Of a DNA stretch of 64,000 nucleotides, positions 18,263 through 31,289 are shown piece by piece (the stretch's first letter is position 1; each line of letters starts with the position of its first letter). The notes under the pieces are model-generated. The model was not told where the DNA came from. It ran no database searches and worked only from the letters and a program-made list of their open reading frames with translations. The position numbers and the translations under genes are program-made. The stretch covers positions 19,478,865 to 19,542,864 of the forward strand of contig NC_083599.1 in the NCBI RefSeq assembly GCF_020882245.1. Reading direction: 5' to 3'. This stretch comes from Rhopalosiphum padi (lineage: Eukaryota > Arthropoda > Insecta > Hemiptera > Aphididae).

Positions 18263-20377
18263 TTTTCTTAGGAATAAGGAGGTATTAACACTGAAGAATA
18301 GATAAGATTTATTTAAAAAAAATGAATATAAATACAGCGCTAAACTAAGGTATCAACATTCAACATAGTTTCGTTCAAAAACGGAACAACATAATAATAA
18401 AATGGAATGGTACAATTTTGCGACGAAATAAGGAGTGACATGGGTATACTTTCCTTATTTTACAGACGCAACCAAATATACATGTTAGCTACACAATAAA
18501 TCTAACGCCGTGTCGTCTAAATAAAATATATCGTTCCGTTTGAAAAAATTATAATTAACATATAGTTGACTAATACTACTAATAGGTCAAAAATAAATGC
18601 TACGCATTACAATAATTTATTGTTAATTGCTATTATATCATTGAAACGGGTGATAGTAAATAATCGCGATTGCAAACTCTCTCAGGGTCTAGTTCAGTAT
18701 AGGATATATTATTATGTATAAATTCTTCCTATAATCTGTAGTAACTTCGCTTGTACATTATAATTTAATTTAATGTTTATGATATTAATATAAACATATG
18801 AATTTGAAAAAAGTCAAGTAAGTACCTATATAAATATTATAAATTATATTATAGTAAATAATAAAATAAATAATAATACGAATCAATTTACGAATAGCTG
18901 TGACTAATAGTTATTACAATCGAAATCAGTACTAATAAAATAAAAGAATATCGGTAAGATTGTACACACATTTTAATTCAAATCATTATGAAACTGTGAG
19001 AAAAAATTGCAATAATAATATAATATTTTTGGGTGAAAAACGAAAGGTCATTTCCAGGCGACGAGGTCTTGACCAATATAAAATACTACAACGATGAATA
19101 AGTCAAAGAAGTTATAGGTAAATTAATTTACAACAAAATCTAGAAAATTAGATTTTGTAGTTTAAAAAAAAGTTAAAAGTATTATGTATGTTTTTGAGCA
19201 TAAATTTATAATAAACTTATTTTGTTTGTTAAAATATGTTCAATTATTATGTGTAACTATTTGAAGTCACTCTGTAAAACTTTTTAAATCAGATGTAATA
19301 GAAGAAGATGTAATATTTTCAAAATTTTAATAAAAAATGATCAAATGTTGAGTTTTTAGAACTGGTAATTTTGGAGTAACCAGTAGGCAGTAAACTTTAA
19401 AGCTTTATTCTAATATATTATTAATATTGTATTATAAGTATGACAGTTGTATGATGTGGCGGGATAAAGCTCTTGAAAACTGAAGCGTAGATCCTGTGCC
19501 TACGCGATGCCAAAATTATCTAAATATACATACACTAAATAATTTATATTAAATATGAGAGTTTTCTTATTTGAAAATTAGGATTTTGTATCATCACACG
19601 ACACTCCTTAAGTAGATGAAAAAATGTCAGGAATTTTAAAATATATTATTATATTTAAAAATTCCGAAAATCATAATTTAAATAAATTAACTATTAAATG
19701 GAAAAATGGCGATGAGTTGGAGTCGCAAATTTATGAAGATAATTCTAAGCGAATCACATTGTTAAGAGATGTTTGTAAAATCATTAAAATAGTTAATAAT
19801 TTTACTCTAAACTTGATGTTAAGAGCGGCTCGCGAGCCTCATTATTGTAGCCACTCCTGGAATATAATATACTATAGTATATTATACAAGTCACAAGTGT
19901 ATAGCTTATACAAGTGTGGCTTACACAAGTGTGGCTCGCGCGGGAAGACAACACATTTTAGGTTTGGGTGTAAATGTGTATTGTGCAATGTATGTATGAT
20001 GCGGTTCGTGTCGCTCACGTTGTTACCCGTGAAATAGCTCACTTCCAACTCTTGCCACAGACCATATTTTTTGTTCAGATTTTCCAGTGTATGTTAACTT
20101 TTTTTTCTAAGCTAATGACCGTAAGCTATTTTGGTAAATTTTCTGATGACCTGTGGTGTGAGGAGTCTTCTTTGATTCTCAAAAACAATTTCTATAATAA
20201 TTATATGTATTTTCTGTTTAAAATATAACTATTCTATTAAAATAGTGTTACTTTTCTATTAGAATATATTCAAATCGATATCATTATAACCGATACACGT
20301 TCCTCACTGGTAAATTGTCTTTATCACTATATGGCAAAAACATTATAGTCATTACTAATTAGTAACTACCAAACTAC
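18263..20377. other. AT-rich stretch with one unassigned 137-codon frame
   Basis: A plus-strand open frame runs 19624-20037. Its second half has repeats of ACAAGTGTGGC and a GGCTCGCGAGCC palindrome-like core (near 19829), with Cys-rich but patternless translation. This looks like transposon-derived or repetitive DNA, not a gene. Nothing else recognisable. Confidence 0.4.
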
Positions 20378-20647
20378 CATAAGCGTAACTAGTTCTTTAA
20401 GTTAGGGAGGGGCTAGATTCCTAAAAATGTCTTATAACAATTTTTTTTACAATTAGATTATTATTTATTATTTCTATTGGTGTTTACAACTGACTTGAAT
20501 GATTATTTGTTTGTATGAAACATTATATTATTTTATATTGTAGGCAAAAATAAAGTTAATACTAATATGTTTATAAGCACATACATTTACCCAAAAATTC
20601 CGTGGGGGGGCTATAGCCCACCCAAGTCCCCCCTAGTTACGCCTATG
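20378..20647 (+). mobile_element. hAT-type MITE, family A, second copy
   Basis: Collinear with the copy at 3345-3614: CATAAGCGTAACTAG at the left (one mismatch), shared internal TTAGG...GGGGCTAGATTCCTAAAAATG, GGTGTTTACAACTGA and AATACTAATATGTTTATA, and CTAGTTACGCCTATG at the right. The 8-bp duplication is no longer visible. The right edge continues as a duplicated CCTATGG. Confidence 0.88.
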
Positions 20648-23600
20648 GCCTATGGTTACTACATAATATAATAGATATTATGAATTGTATAGTGCATATT
20701 ATAATATAGCTATACTTACCTATATTGAGTTGTAATAACATCGCGATTTATACAAAATTTGTGGAAACGTGACGCACTGACGCAACCCGTCTTAACGGTA
20801 ATCCTGCACGATGATTGCTATCAATTATTTACAACAATTAGTTATTGTAATTTGTAGGAAGGTATATTATTATTTATAGCTGGTACTTATTTCATACTAT
20901 AGTGTGTACGAGCAATGATCCCTCCATTCGATAATTATTTGGTAATCGATTTTTAACGATTCCGACTATAAACTTTAACGAACTGGACACTAAATAATGA
21001 AACTATAGTAAATATCAACACGGTAAATTATTTTTTGGCGCCACTACCCATATTACACACCTACTCCATCGAACATAATTATTAAACTAACATATTATTA
21101 TACTCATGAATACACCGGCACGCATAATTTAAGTTTTTTAATTGTTTGTGTCAAAATGTTTACATAGGACATTATTTTAAAATCGTTAACAAGCCACACA
21201 TCACAATAAGTATTATAGTTAGGTTTCAGGATTTATTAAATTGTATATTTTTTTTTATCTAATAATCCAAAAATACTGTCAAGTAAAACAGAAATACGTT
21301 TCGATATGCGACAATTTTAAAAGGATAAACAAAAAAATTGCATATATGAAATTATATATTTTTTTTACGATATACCTACAAGGATAAAAATGTTATTAAC
21401 ATATCTAAATTTATAGACAGTAAATTTTGAAATAATTTTATTATAAAAATATTTATTTTGCGCTAATGATAGTTTAATTTTAATTGACAATCATCGTACA
21501 ATAATAAAGTATCTGACGAGGAACTTTCATTTTTTTTTTAGTTATTTTCAATAACGGTGCGCTTAGTTGGTTAGCGGGTTATCGCCGAATATAATTATTA
21601 TATGTTTACATGTCAGCTAGACTGTCTTGTTGAATCGTGTTTTTATTAATTAAATACGTTTCAACTGCATAATTAAAACAAAAAAAAATTACTTCTTATT
21701 TATGTATTTATTTTTCTATACATACATATGAATCTCGAAAAAAAATACCCACGTAAAAAGACGCACAGAAAAAATTCACCGAGGAAAAAAAAGCTCACGG
21801 AAAAAATCTACCAAAAAAAAAAAAAATGTTAAATATCTAAAGTGTGTTTTACATTTAATTTGTGTTCTTATTTGTTTCTTGAAATAAAACTAGAAGTTGC
21901 TGTAGATAATACCAAAGCAAGGTAGTACGATTATTTAAGAATTATACAAGCAATAAAAAAAAGAAAGAAAATCAACAGTTAAAAATCAAACTACATTAAA
22001 ACGGCCATGCATTGATTAAGAAATGAAGAAAAAAGAACAATTGAACATTTCTCAGAGGTTATTTCATTGCAGAATACACACGAATGACAAATCACGTATC
22101 TATCACGATTATTACATTTATATTATTATTATTGTTATAACCATTATCATCTATCATCTATATTATTATTATTGTATTACAGTAGGTATCTTTAATCGAC
22201 AAAATATTAAATAGAAAAATTATATGGCACTTACATGAGTTTTTTCCTTGGTTATTTTTTCTGCCTGTCCATATAAATATATATATTATATATAGATTTG
22301 AAAATTAAATATATATTTTTTGTGCGTATTCCCACAATTTTAATACAATAAATTCTGAGCCTTATATTATAGTATAGATAAGTGCAGTAGTCTCCAACAA
22401 CTATTAATGTTACCTATTATTATTATTTGTTCATTCATTTGTTATATAATAATATATTACTGTTATCAATTCTCATTTTTTCTTATATTAGCAGTTACTT
22501 TTGTTTGACGATAGAAATTATTAATTAGATAATTTATTTAAAAAGTTAAAAATTACATAGGTGCTACTGAATCGATAATAGATTCATAATACTTAATATT
22601 GGCACTTTAATTTTATTATTAGCAGGTTACGGTCAAATAAGAAGACGTATGTAATAAAATATGTATAATAATTTATTCAAATCAATTTTTTAATTTGTAT
22701 ATACTTAAATGATTGATAGAGCTAAACAAATATAAGAGGACTGCACTTTTCTGTGTACCTATAGTTAATTTTTTTTTTTACTTTGTAATAAAAAAAACCA
22801 CATTATTATTGAATGTAGATTATAGCGAGTATGTGTAAGTCCCATTTAGATATCTATTGGTGATTGTTTTCATTACCAAGTTTTCTGACAAAGTTATTCG
22901 ACATAGATGACATTTTTCAGTCTTTTTACTTTAAATTGTGATAGTTATTATTACCTTAAAATAGAATATTGATAAAATAATATAATAAAAAATGACGATT
23001 TAAAACTATACCGACCATTTAGGTACCTATACTTAAACGATTTGGGATTTTTTCAATATTGTAAATAGTAAAGCCGGTATTTAACCTGTAGTTTTATTCG
23101 AATTTATGGACTTTGAATATTAAAATAATCTGAAATATTGCAAATTTATAATGGCAATTAGAAATCTACAAGTTTTTATCATTCATGCTGGAATTATTAA
23201 TGGTTTCAAAAAAAAAAGCGTGACCTTGGCGGTCAATTGGTCAAAGGTACAATTTATAATATTGCTTTAAAATAATTAATATCAGTATTATCACAACATC
23301 ATACCATACATTATTATGTCACGCAAGATAGTCGACAGTTGAAGAGCGAAACGAGATGAAATTACAAACGTACTTGCAACACACCCGGCATTTTTATTTC
23401 GGAAAATTGTATGATTTTATCATCGACGAATTTATTTAAATTATATTAAAATCTGTCTTTCGATTAAGTATAGACGAAGCGCATAAACCATCCATCTGCA
23501 TATAATATATTATATGGGTGAGAGATGATGGAATCAATGGTTTTAGTGGAAGTATATTTTTTATAAACATAAACAGCTTTATACCGCGTTTCGTTTTTTT

Positions 23601-24440
23601 TTTTTTTAATAATTATTCCTACCGTGGTGGTACTATAACAAGTATATTAGTTAAGATACCGCGTCGTCGTACACATGTTATGCATCTATACTTACCTACC
23701 ACTTATCTACGGATTTGTGCACGTCTGTGTGAGTTTGTGACACGTTTTCGCACGTGTGTAGCAATATAAACGTGTGCAACGGTCAATATAGTTGGATCTC
23801 ACGTGCAGTCAGCCGGTGTGTGCAGGTCAAGTGTATATACCTGTATTTATTTACCTCTACACTCTACATATACAAGCAGGTATATACGATTTACGCGGAC
23901 ATAGGCACCGGCAAGAAATTTGTAGAAGAATGTTTATAACATAGGTCATAGGTACTGTTTATGCGTTTTCTACATGGTACAACTATTATTATATACGTGT
24001 TCGGATTTTCGCCCGTCCGATTTCCCATCGCGTGCGCAGTAAAAAAAATCATTATTTATGGGTAGATACCTATACTTGGGCTTAAACTATGTTATTATTT
24101 AAATATACGTCTCTATGTCTAGAGAGTAGAGAGTCTTGATGTGTAAGTCTTATTGTTTCAGCCGCGGACTGGTGAAAAAGGGCACGGGGTGCTGTTTTAG
24201 GGTAAATAACAAAATAATATTATTTATAATGCACAATAATATAAAGTAAATATCATACGAAATAGCGGTTTAAACCGATTAACCTATTTCCTACTGGCTT
24301 CTATAAAATATTTATTCTTTATCTAGTTATTACTTATTATAGTTATTTTATAAGCAATAGATCTACGACTTTATCAGAGAATTATAACTTTCTCATTGAA
24401 ATTCATATTTATTTTAAGAAGATTAACTTATAACTTATAA
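20648..24440. other. Noncoding AT-rich stretch with A-rich tandem repeat
   Basis: No gene recognised. 21745-21830 is a degenerate A-rich array (period about 16) of C-A-C-x-G-A/G plus poly-A units. Simple TTA repeats lie near 22110-22170. A slightly GC-richer patch at about 23660-23830 contains ATATAAACG and many ACGTG/CACGT steps, without an ORF that I can identify. Confidence 0.45.
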
Positions 24441-24441
24441 G

Positions 24442-24700
24442 CAGGGCATTATAGCAATTAAAATCATTAAAATAAGCGCTTAGAAATAACATTAAAAAAA
24501 CTGGAAAAAAAAGCAAAAATACTCACAAAAACTGAAAATAAGCATCTTTTTAAAAAATCGTTGAAAAAAGTAAAAAAAAGCACTTTTAAATTTCATAATT
24601 GAACGTGTTGTAACATGACATACACTTCCATAGCACTCTGCTACATTTTAAGTCAATTCATAAAAATAAGCAAATGCCTTAAGTCCCGAGACCTGTTTGT
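24442..24700 (+). mobile_element. Possible hAT-like element with AAGCA repeats
   Basis: Starts near GCAGGGCATTATAGCAATT and ends near GCCTTAAGTCCCGAGACC, weakly inverted. The interior holds repeated AAAATAAGC / AAAAAAGCA motifs in one orientation, like the subterminal repeats of the hAT copy at 53965-54493. No target duplication found. Confidence 0.35.
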
Positions 24701-26538
24701 AAGGTACAGTTATATCGATTGGGGCAAATATATTTTAAGATAACGGTTGCTGTTGTATTCCAGCGTCCCAGTCAATCCGCACCCTAAGCCTTTTATTTTG
24801 AAGATCTTTAAACTTACATGGCTAGATTATTGATCTGCCACAGGTCCATTTTACACAATGATATAATTGTGTGTGTGTATATACGATGTATATACAAAAT
24901 AAGACAGTGAAACGATACGTGAACATTCGAAACAAAATACACAAATATTTAAAAAAGAGACTTCATGAAGTATTTATACGATATATTTACCAAAATTGAT
25001 AAGACTATATAGGTACATACCGATAGTAATACATTAAACGCTTAATTGACATTAGTATCTATTATGTATAGATATACTTTATTTTATATTAGACAATATT
25101 ACTTTACTTTTTGTAAAAAACTGTGTCATAGATACACAATACCGCAAGGACCTATAAGACCAGGCATTTATCAAACGCCACGATGAGAAGAATCGGAGGA
25201 GAGGTGTAAAAGATAATCCTAGACCTGTCACATGTGTAATTAATTGACTACTAAGGGACTAGAACCAAAAGTCTGTTTCAATTAAACATTAGTTGATAGA
25301 TATAATATCATCTATAATTCATTATATTTACTTTATTTATCAATTTATTATCCGATAAAATCAGCGATGTTTACAATAAAAAAATTCATAAAAAAATTTT
25401 CTTTGAATACTATAATATCATAATATCTAGAACAATAACTACTTATTTTTACCATTTGTATTACGTCTTACGTCACATCCTTCGATCAATCACTGATCGT
25501 CTATGGTCCCTATCTATACAGTCGTAATATAATTGATGAGTAATTTTTGTTCTTAAAATAAGTTTTCATGGTATCATAACACAAATAACTATAAATTTAA
25601 AACTTTTATCGCAATATATTTTATACTAGCTATTAATATTATATTACTATGTTTATGTAATCTTCTAACGGTTTCCTCTGTATATGAGCACAGTTACACA
25701 TAACTGATATAATTACGTAAAATAAATTAATAAAATTATAAATTTATATATAATAATATAATATATATATATATTAGGTAGGTACATTTATGAAAATATG
25801 GGCCCACTGAAGGCCGGTATACTCTAGAGTGATATGCAAATTCACTAAAATTTTTTTAAGACCGGGAATTTATCGAAAATAATAATATTATATATCTTTT
25901 TAAATATTTTTCAAATATTAAAATTTTTAATTAAACGTTTGGTCGTTATATTTTTTGCTTGGTAATATGGTCAATATGCCAATTTTTTTTACCACAAGAC
26001 ATTTCAGTAGTAAATTTTGCTAGAAATATTTATAAGTCTGTGGAATATGAACAATGAACGTAAAACTTTTAATTTTGTACAATAAAATAACAAATAACAA
26101 TACTTCTCTAGTTCTATAATCGATTTATTATAATTTATTGTACCTATTGCTTATAAATATTATATTGGTTTACAAAGTAATTTAACTTATTGATGTGAAA
26201 TAAAATACATTAGTCAATTATTATTGTTTCTCAAGTACCTACTGTCGTTTTACTCTTACGTGTAGAAATCATTTTTTTTTAAAAACATTTTTCCAAGTGG
26301 TAGAGGAATATTCTTTGTTACTGTGAAAATTCCTTGGGGAATATTTTTAGTGGCATATCACTAGCCATAATGCTTAAAAAGTGTGGAGCATCGGAGAATT
26401 TTTCTATGATATTTATTTAACATAGTATTTTGATTTTAAAAGAGCTTACTGCGCTTAACAACTGAGAATTTATGGGATAATTTTTATTTTTATGACACAA
26501 TAATAAATAGTTTTATGTTTGACTATATATATAATCGA
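24701..26538. other. Noncoding AT-rich stretch
   Basis: No ORF or repeat recognised beyond AT microsatellites such as the one near 25750-25775. Confidence 0.6.
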
Positions 26539-27608
26539 GGGACGACAATCGACAATCCAAAACGTACTATTTCCAAAATTGTCGAAAATGAGTTATATTA
26601 TATTGATTCTTATAGAAAGAAATGCGGGAAATCGAATAGTGCTATCAAAATATGTTGACCAAACGTACTATTTCCTTTGTTAAGATCGATTCGAAAATAA
26701 CAAACTACGTCAAAACACACTATATCCATGGAAAATATAAAACAAAAGTAAGTAACAATTTTCCAAATTATGTCGAAACGTAGTATTTCCAAAGTAGGCC
26801 ATATTGCACTAATTTCCATAGTACTAATATAGGGAATGGAATTAAATTAAATCCATAACGTACTATTTCTATTGGTCTTAAATTTTTATAGAACACATTT
26901 TTAGTTATATTATTGCTAAATTAAATTATAAATAAAAAATATTTTGTAGATTACTTATTTTCATTTGTTTGTGTAATAAAATTATTAAAACGTCTCTACC
27001 TTCATTATGATTGATAACAAATTGCGCCAAAACTACAGCCTTGTCTATGGTCTCATAATTCATCATAAAATAATAATAATTAATGAAAAAATAAATCCAG
27101 ACTAACAAGTCAATTTTATATTTTATTTAATAACTATGAATAAAAAATATGAATTAATATATATAATTGAAATGTGTTCCAAACAATTATTATTCCAAGA
27201 GACTAATCAAGATCATGTAAGTTTTAGCTTAATATACTTTTATTATTTTACATTTTTACAATATAATATTATTATCAAAAATAAATTTCATAAAACATTA
27301 CTATACCTATTGGCTATTTGTGTACAGGATTTAAGTTAAATTAAGTCAAAACGTACTATTGATTGAAACGGTACGTTTTGGCACAATCAATAAACTTGGA
27401 TGTTAAATTTAGGAAATTAAACCGCAATATTACTTAGGCCTTAGGAGACATAACAAAAGAATGTTCATTATAATTTTATAATTATTTTGGTAAAATACCA
27501 TATCTCTAAACTAGTTCAGTAGTTCGTAACAAAAAAACCACCAATATTGAAAAAAATGTAAAATGGAAACGTTTATAGTACGAAATAGTACGTTTTGGAT
27601 TGTTGCCC
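26539..27608. mobile_element. 1.07-kb TIR element with repeated internal motif
   Basis: Perfect 22-bp inverted repeats lie at 26552-26573 and 27582-27603, containing AATCCAAAACGTACTATTTC. Similarity weakly extends outward (GGGACGAC... / ...TTGCCCC). The core CGTACTATTTCC or close variants recur at 26664, 26779 and 26859 in direct orientation. An AAAACGTACTATT / GGTACGTTTTGG inverted pair lies at 27348-27380. No transposase frame is seen, and ORFs of 60-69 codons inside are not recognisable. Superfamily unassigned. Confidence 0.8.
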
Positions 27609-30600
27609 CTAATTCTGAGGTTTACCATTATCCGTTATAATTTACATATTTATACCAATTTATTATACATATATATATTTATAAATAATAATAAATACAG
27701 CGTTTAAGTGAAGAATAATACAGTATAATATTCAATATTAAAAATAGGTGGTTCAATATAAACAACAAAATATTATTTGAATTTAGGGTTGGGATTTTTT
27801 TTTTTTTAACTCGCGGGACACAACATTTTTTGAAATGTAATATTGTAAAAAAATCGGGATATTGACGTCCCGCTTTATTAAAAAGCAGAAATCGGGACGC
27901 TAAAAAAAATAGATTAGGTATCGTGACATACTTGTCATGTACTTACCTAATATTTATAGTATAATAGTATAAATAGTATATTGGACATTATACCCTGCTG
28001 TTCATGCCGTTGCTATTTATATTACTGTGGTTCGTAACAGTGATTAATGATGGATGGCTAGTTTTTTTTTAAATATATTAATTTCTTGATAATTTTGTAA
28101 GGTGTTTAATTTATTGAAATATTTAGATAATATAAGACAGATGTTATTTTAAGATTGATACTGAGTTTTTATGTTACGATCCATTATATTACTACCCATA
28201 GATCATATAGTCATAAAAACTTGTGACTAAAAGCCAGGGCTCAAGTATTAAAAAATTAACACATGAATTAATGACCGATAGCTAAATAACATTAGTAGTT
28301 ATTTGGGCCACGGTTTTACCGTTATACTTGTTATATAATATTGGTTAATACCGGAGCATGTGTGTGGGCATGATGTGTTTGCTATAGGAAGAACAAGCGA
28401 ACGCCCGTCCGATGTTAACCTTTCGTTGACCGTCGCTGCTCGGTTTTCATGTCACCGCAGTGAGAGAACATTGTTGGTTCAGATTCTATAATATAACACA
28501 TTACAGCATATTAAAATTGCATTTGATTATAAATAATAGTTAATAAATTTATTTAGCCGTTACTCACTAGATTCGATTTTATAACCTAATGGGGAATATG
28601 ACATTTTAGTCATACGTTTAGGGAAATCTGGTATGACGTGAACTAGATAAGTCAAACTTAATATACTTAACTCAAAGCACTAGGTTTATTTTTAATTAAA
28701 CTCTAAATTTTTCTTCGCTTATATGGTGTAGAAATTCAACACATCAGTTGACAATCGAGTAAGTTGACGACTTAGACTTTCTGATCAGGTAGGTATTTTT
28801 TTTTTTTTAATTTTATCATTAATTGAATAACCGCCTCAAAATATTGGAAAAAATTACACAGTAATAAAGAATTAGACATGTAAAATAAATGAATAGACAT
28901 ATGTTAAAGGGTGTATTTTAACCAAGCGCCGCTTAAATCGTTTTACTAATTTATAATATTTGGATTTTTTAGTAGTTTTTTCATATAATAACGTAACATT
29001 TACAGCTCACCCATCGTCAACAATATCGATATTGGTCATTTTCTATAAATAACTCAGAAGATGCAATAATCTGAATTTACTTGTATTATATTTAATAGAT
29101 TATGATGAATAATTTATTTGAAATATTTGCAAATTTTTTATGTTTATTTTATACAATTTTAAATTTAAGTTCGATGATATTATAAACATTGTAAGTACAT
29201 TTATTGTAAATGTTTAATTTATTTGGAAATAAAAGTTTTGGTGAATATCGAAAGCTGATCGGTTTGACCTCGATATTTAATGGTTTATATATTATTATAT
29301 CCATTCAAAAATATTTAGCTATTTAAGCCGCTACTGGATGATAACAAATTTAAAGTTTGAAAATAAATCTATTATAATATATTATGTTTTATAGTTTGCT
29401 TTATAATAATTTAGTAACTGCATATAAGAGGTTTGTGTGTAGTGAATATAATATAATATTATATCTCATTTGGTGCTGCGGGTACACGATAATTATATAG
29501 GTACATCAATACATATATACTATTTTTTTCACTAATAAATATGATACATGTTTAAATAATTACTTACTCTAATAATTAAAATTTTGTTGTATTTTAATAC
29601 ATTTTTGATATTTAAAATATCTTATGTCTGTTTTGACCTAAAATCTTTTTAATATAATTTTTAAATATATGTATTATGCTTTTTTATGTGCAGCATATAA
29701 ATAATTTGCATATTTTTTTTATTTTATAAATAATGATGATAAAAAATACCCAATAAAATTATGTCTTGTTTAATGTTGTTTATTATTTAGTTCAGTATTA
29801 TACAACTTTTATTTATGGTTTAAAGGACTACTGATCTTAATATTTAAAAATTAAAATATTTCAGTTTGAAGCTTCAGTCATATAGCCAGGTACTTAATCT
29901 CATAACAATTAACAAGACTAATTGTTAAAATTAAGTATTAATGATTAGGAATACAATTAATTAAAATCCAGTTCTAAGTATTGACGCACTTAAGGGCCCT
30001 CTGGGGGCCTTTCTTTTAGAAATTATGATTTGAAATATTTTTTAAAAGTATTTGTGTTAATTTAAATAGGTATGTTTTAGTGAAAGTATACAAATTATTT
30101 TTGAAAATATTCTTAATAAGACTATATTTAATTACTAAGTGCTTACCAATTAGGAGCGTACCTACATTATACGATCTATTTAATAGTTCTGAATATTTTA
30201 GGCTTCTTATTCGTACAACGAATAACGATTAATGAATAATTGTTCTGTCTATATAATATTGTAGTATGTATATTTTACATTGTATATTAGGGATGGGTCG
30301 GTTCCGGTTCTCGATTCTTCTTTACAAATATTAATCGGTGCCGATATTTTTTTGTAGTCATACAGGTTTTTGTGATTTCTGTTTTATCAAATGAAAACTA
30401 TAATCAACATAAACACTAATATTTTGTATGAAAGATTGTAAATTGTATCGATTTAAAAGCAGTAGATTTTAGGATCTCATAATTTTTGACATGTAAACGG
30501 TATATTCCAACGGTACCAATTTTTTTTATCCAAAAAATTTAAATTTTACTGATAGTAAGCACAACTGTGAATTACACAAGGAGTGTAATAATTTATATCA

Positions 30601-30826
30601 AAAGTTAATAGTCCGTCTGGGTGACTGTCATTATTATACCGTTTTGTTTGGACGAGTTAAATTATTGTTATCTGCGCGTGAACCATATGTACTTTGGTGC
30701 GCATGTGATTTTAATACTTTATTTTATTAATTTTTGACTTAAGATTACTATATATCATTTCAATATTGTTGCATCAATGTCTTTTAAAAGTTAGAGTACA
30801 TTATAATTATTAATTATCAATATATA
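27609..30826. other. Noncoding stretch with scattered repeat-like patches
   Basis: 27785-27905 contains ATCGGGA(T/C) motifs and a GACGTCCCG stretch. 28350-28480 is a GC-richer patch (CGAACGCCCGTCCGATG, GACCGTCGCTGCTCGG) without an ORF. 29990-30015 has GGGCCCTCTGGGGGCC. 30291-30345 has GGGATGGGTCGGTTCCGG, probably repeat-derived. No gene recognised. Confidence 0.45.
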
Positions 30827-31289
30827 GGGTGCCCCTCCAAAAAAACGCTTTTTTTAAATCGGTTGCCATATTTTTGTTTTTATGTTAATAACATTGTTCT
30901 CATCATTTTTTTAATCTATTATCATTTCGGTTTGTTGTTATGTAATTAGTTTTTGTCAAGTGTCACCATAGACCGAATGTCAAATGAAACACGTGCGTTT
31001 GTTATTAAGACCTTAAGCCAATCTAACAAAAGTGGTGCGGAGACTGTGCGACGACTTCGTATCTTACTCGGAATGGACGCTGCTCCCATTGTGTCATCGA
31101 TTTGTTGGCTAATAAAAAATTTGAATAATTTGGTTCAACTGTTGATTTCAAAAGCCCCGGTTAGATTAGGGCGTCCCTGTGAAACTCGCCAGAGAGAACT
31201 GAGAGGCAGTTATTATTAATTTTCTCAACTGCACTTCGGCTTGTCAACAAGCTATAGGGGAGGACAATCGAATGATATTATTTTTATAA
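30827..31289 (+). pseudogene. Decayed mariner/Tc1-type transposase, N-terminal part
   Basis: From ATG 30977, MSNETRAFVIKTLSQSNKS and the following helix-turn-helix region, ending in LGRPCETRQRE, match the N-terminal DUF4817-type HTH of insect mariner-like transposases (typically (R/H)AFVIKT-Y, then a 'GRPR-T-RTPEN' motif). A frameshift at about 31200 moves the frame. The continuation EAVIINFLNCTSACQQ runs to 31289. Nothing of the DDE catalytic domain follows. A possible left terminus, AGGGTGCCCCTCCAAAAAA after TATAT, is near 30827. Confidence 0.65.

Noticed and set aside
19624..20037. 137-codon frame with Cys-rich end
   Set aside because: The second half is made of short ACAAGTGTGGC repeats and a GGCTCGCGAGCC core. 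There is no zinc-finger spacing, so it is more likely repeat-derived.
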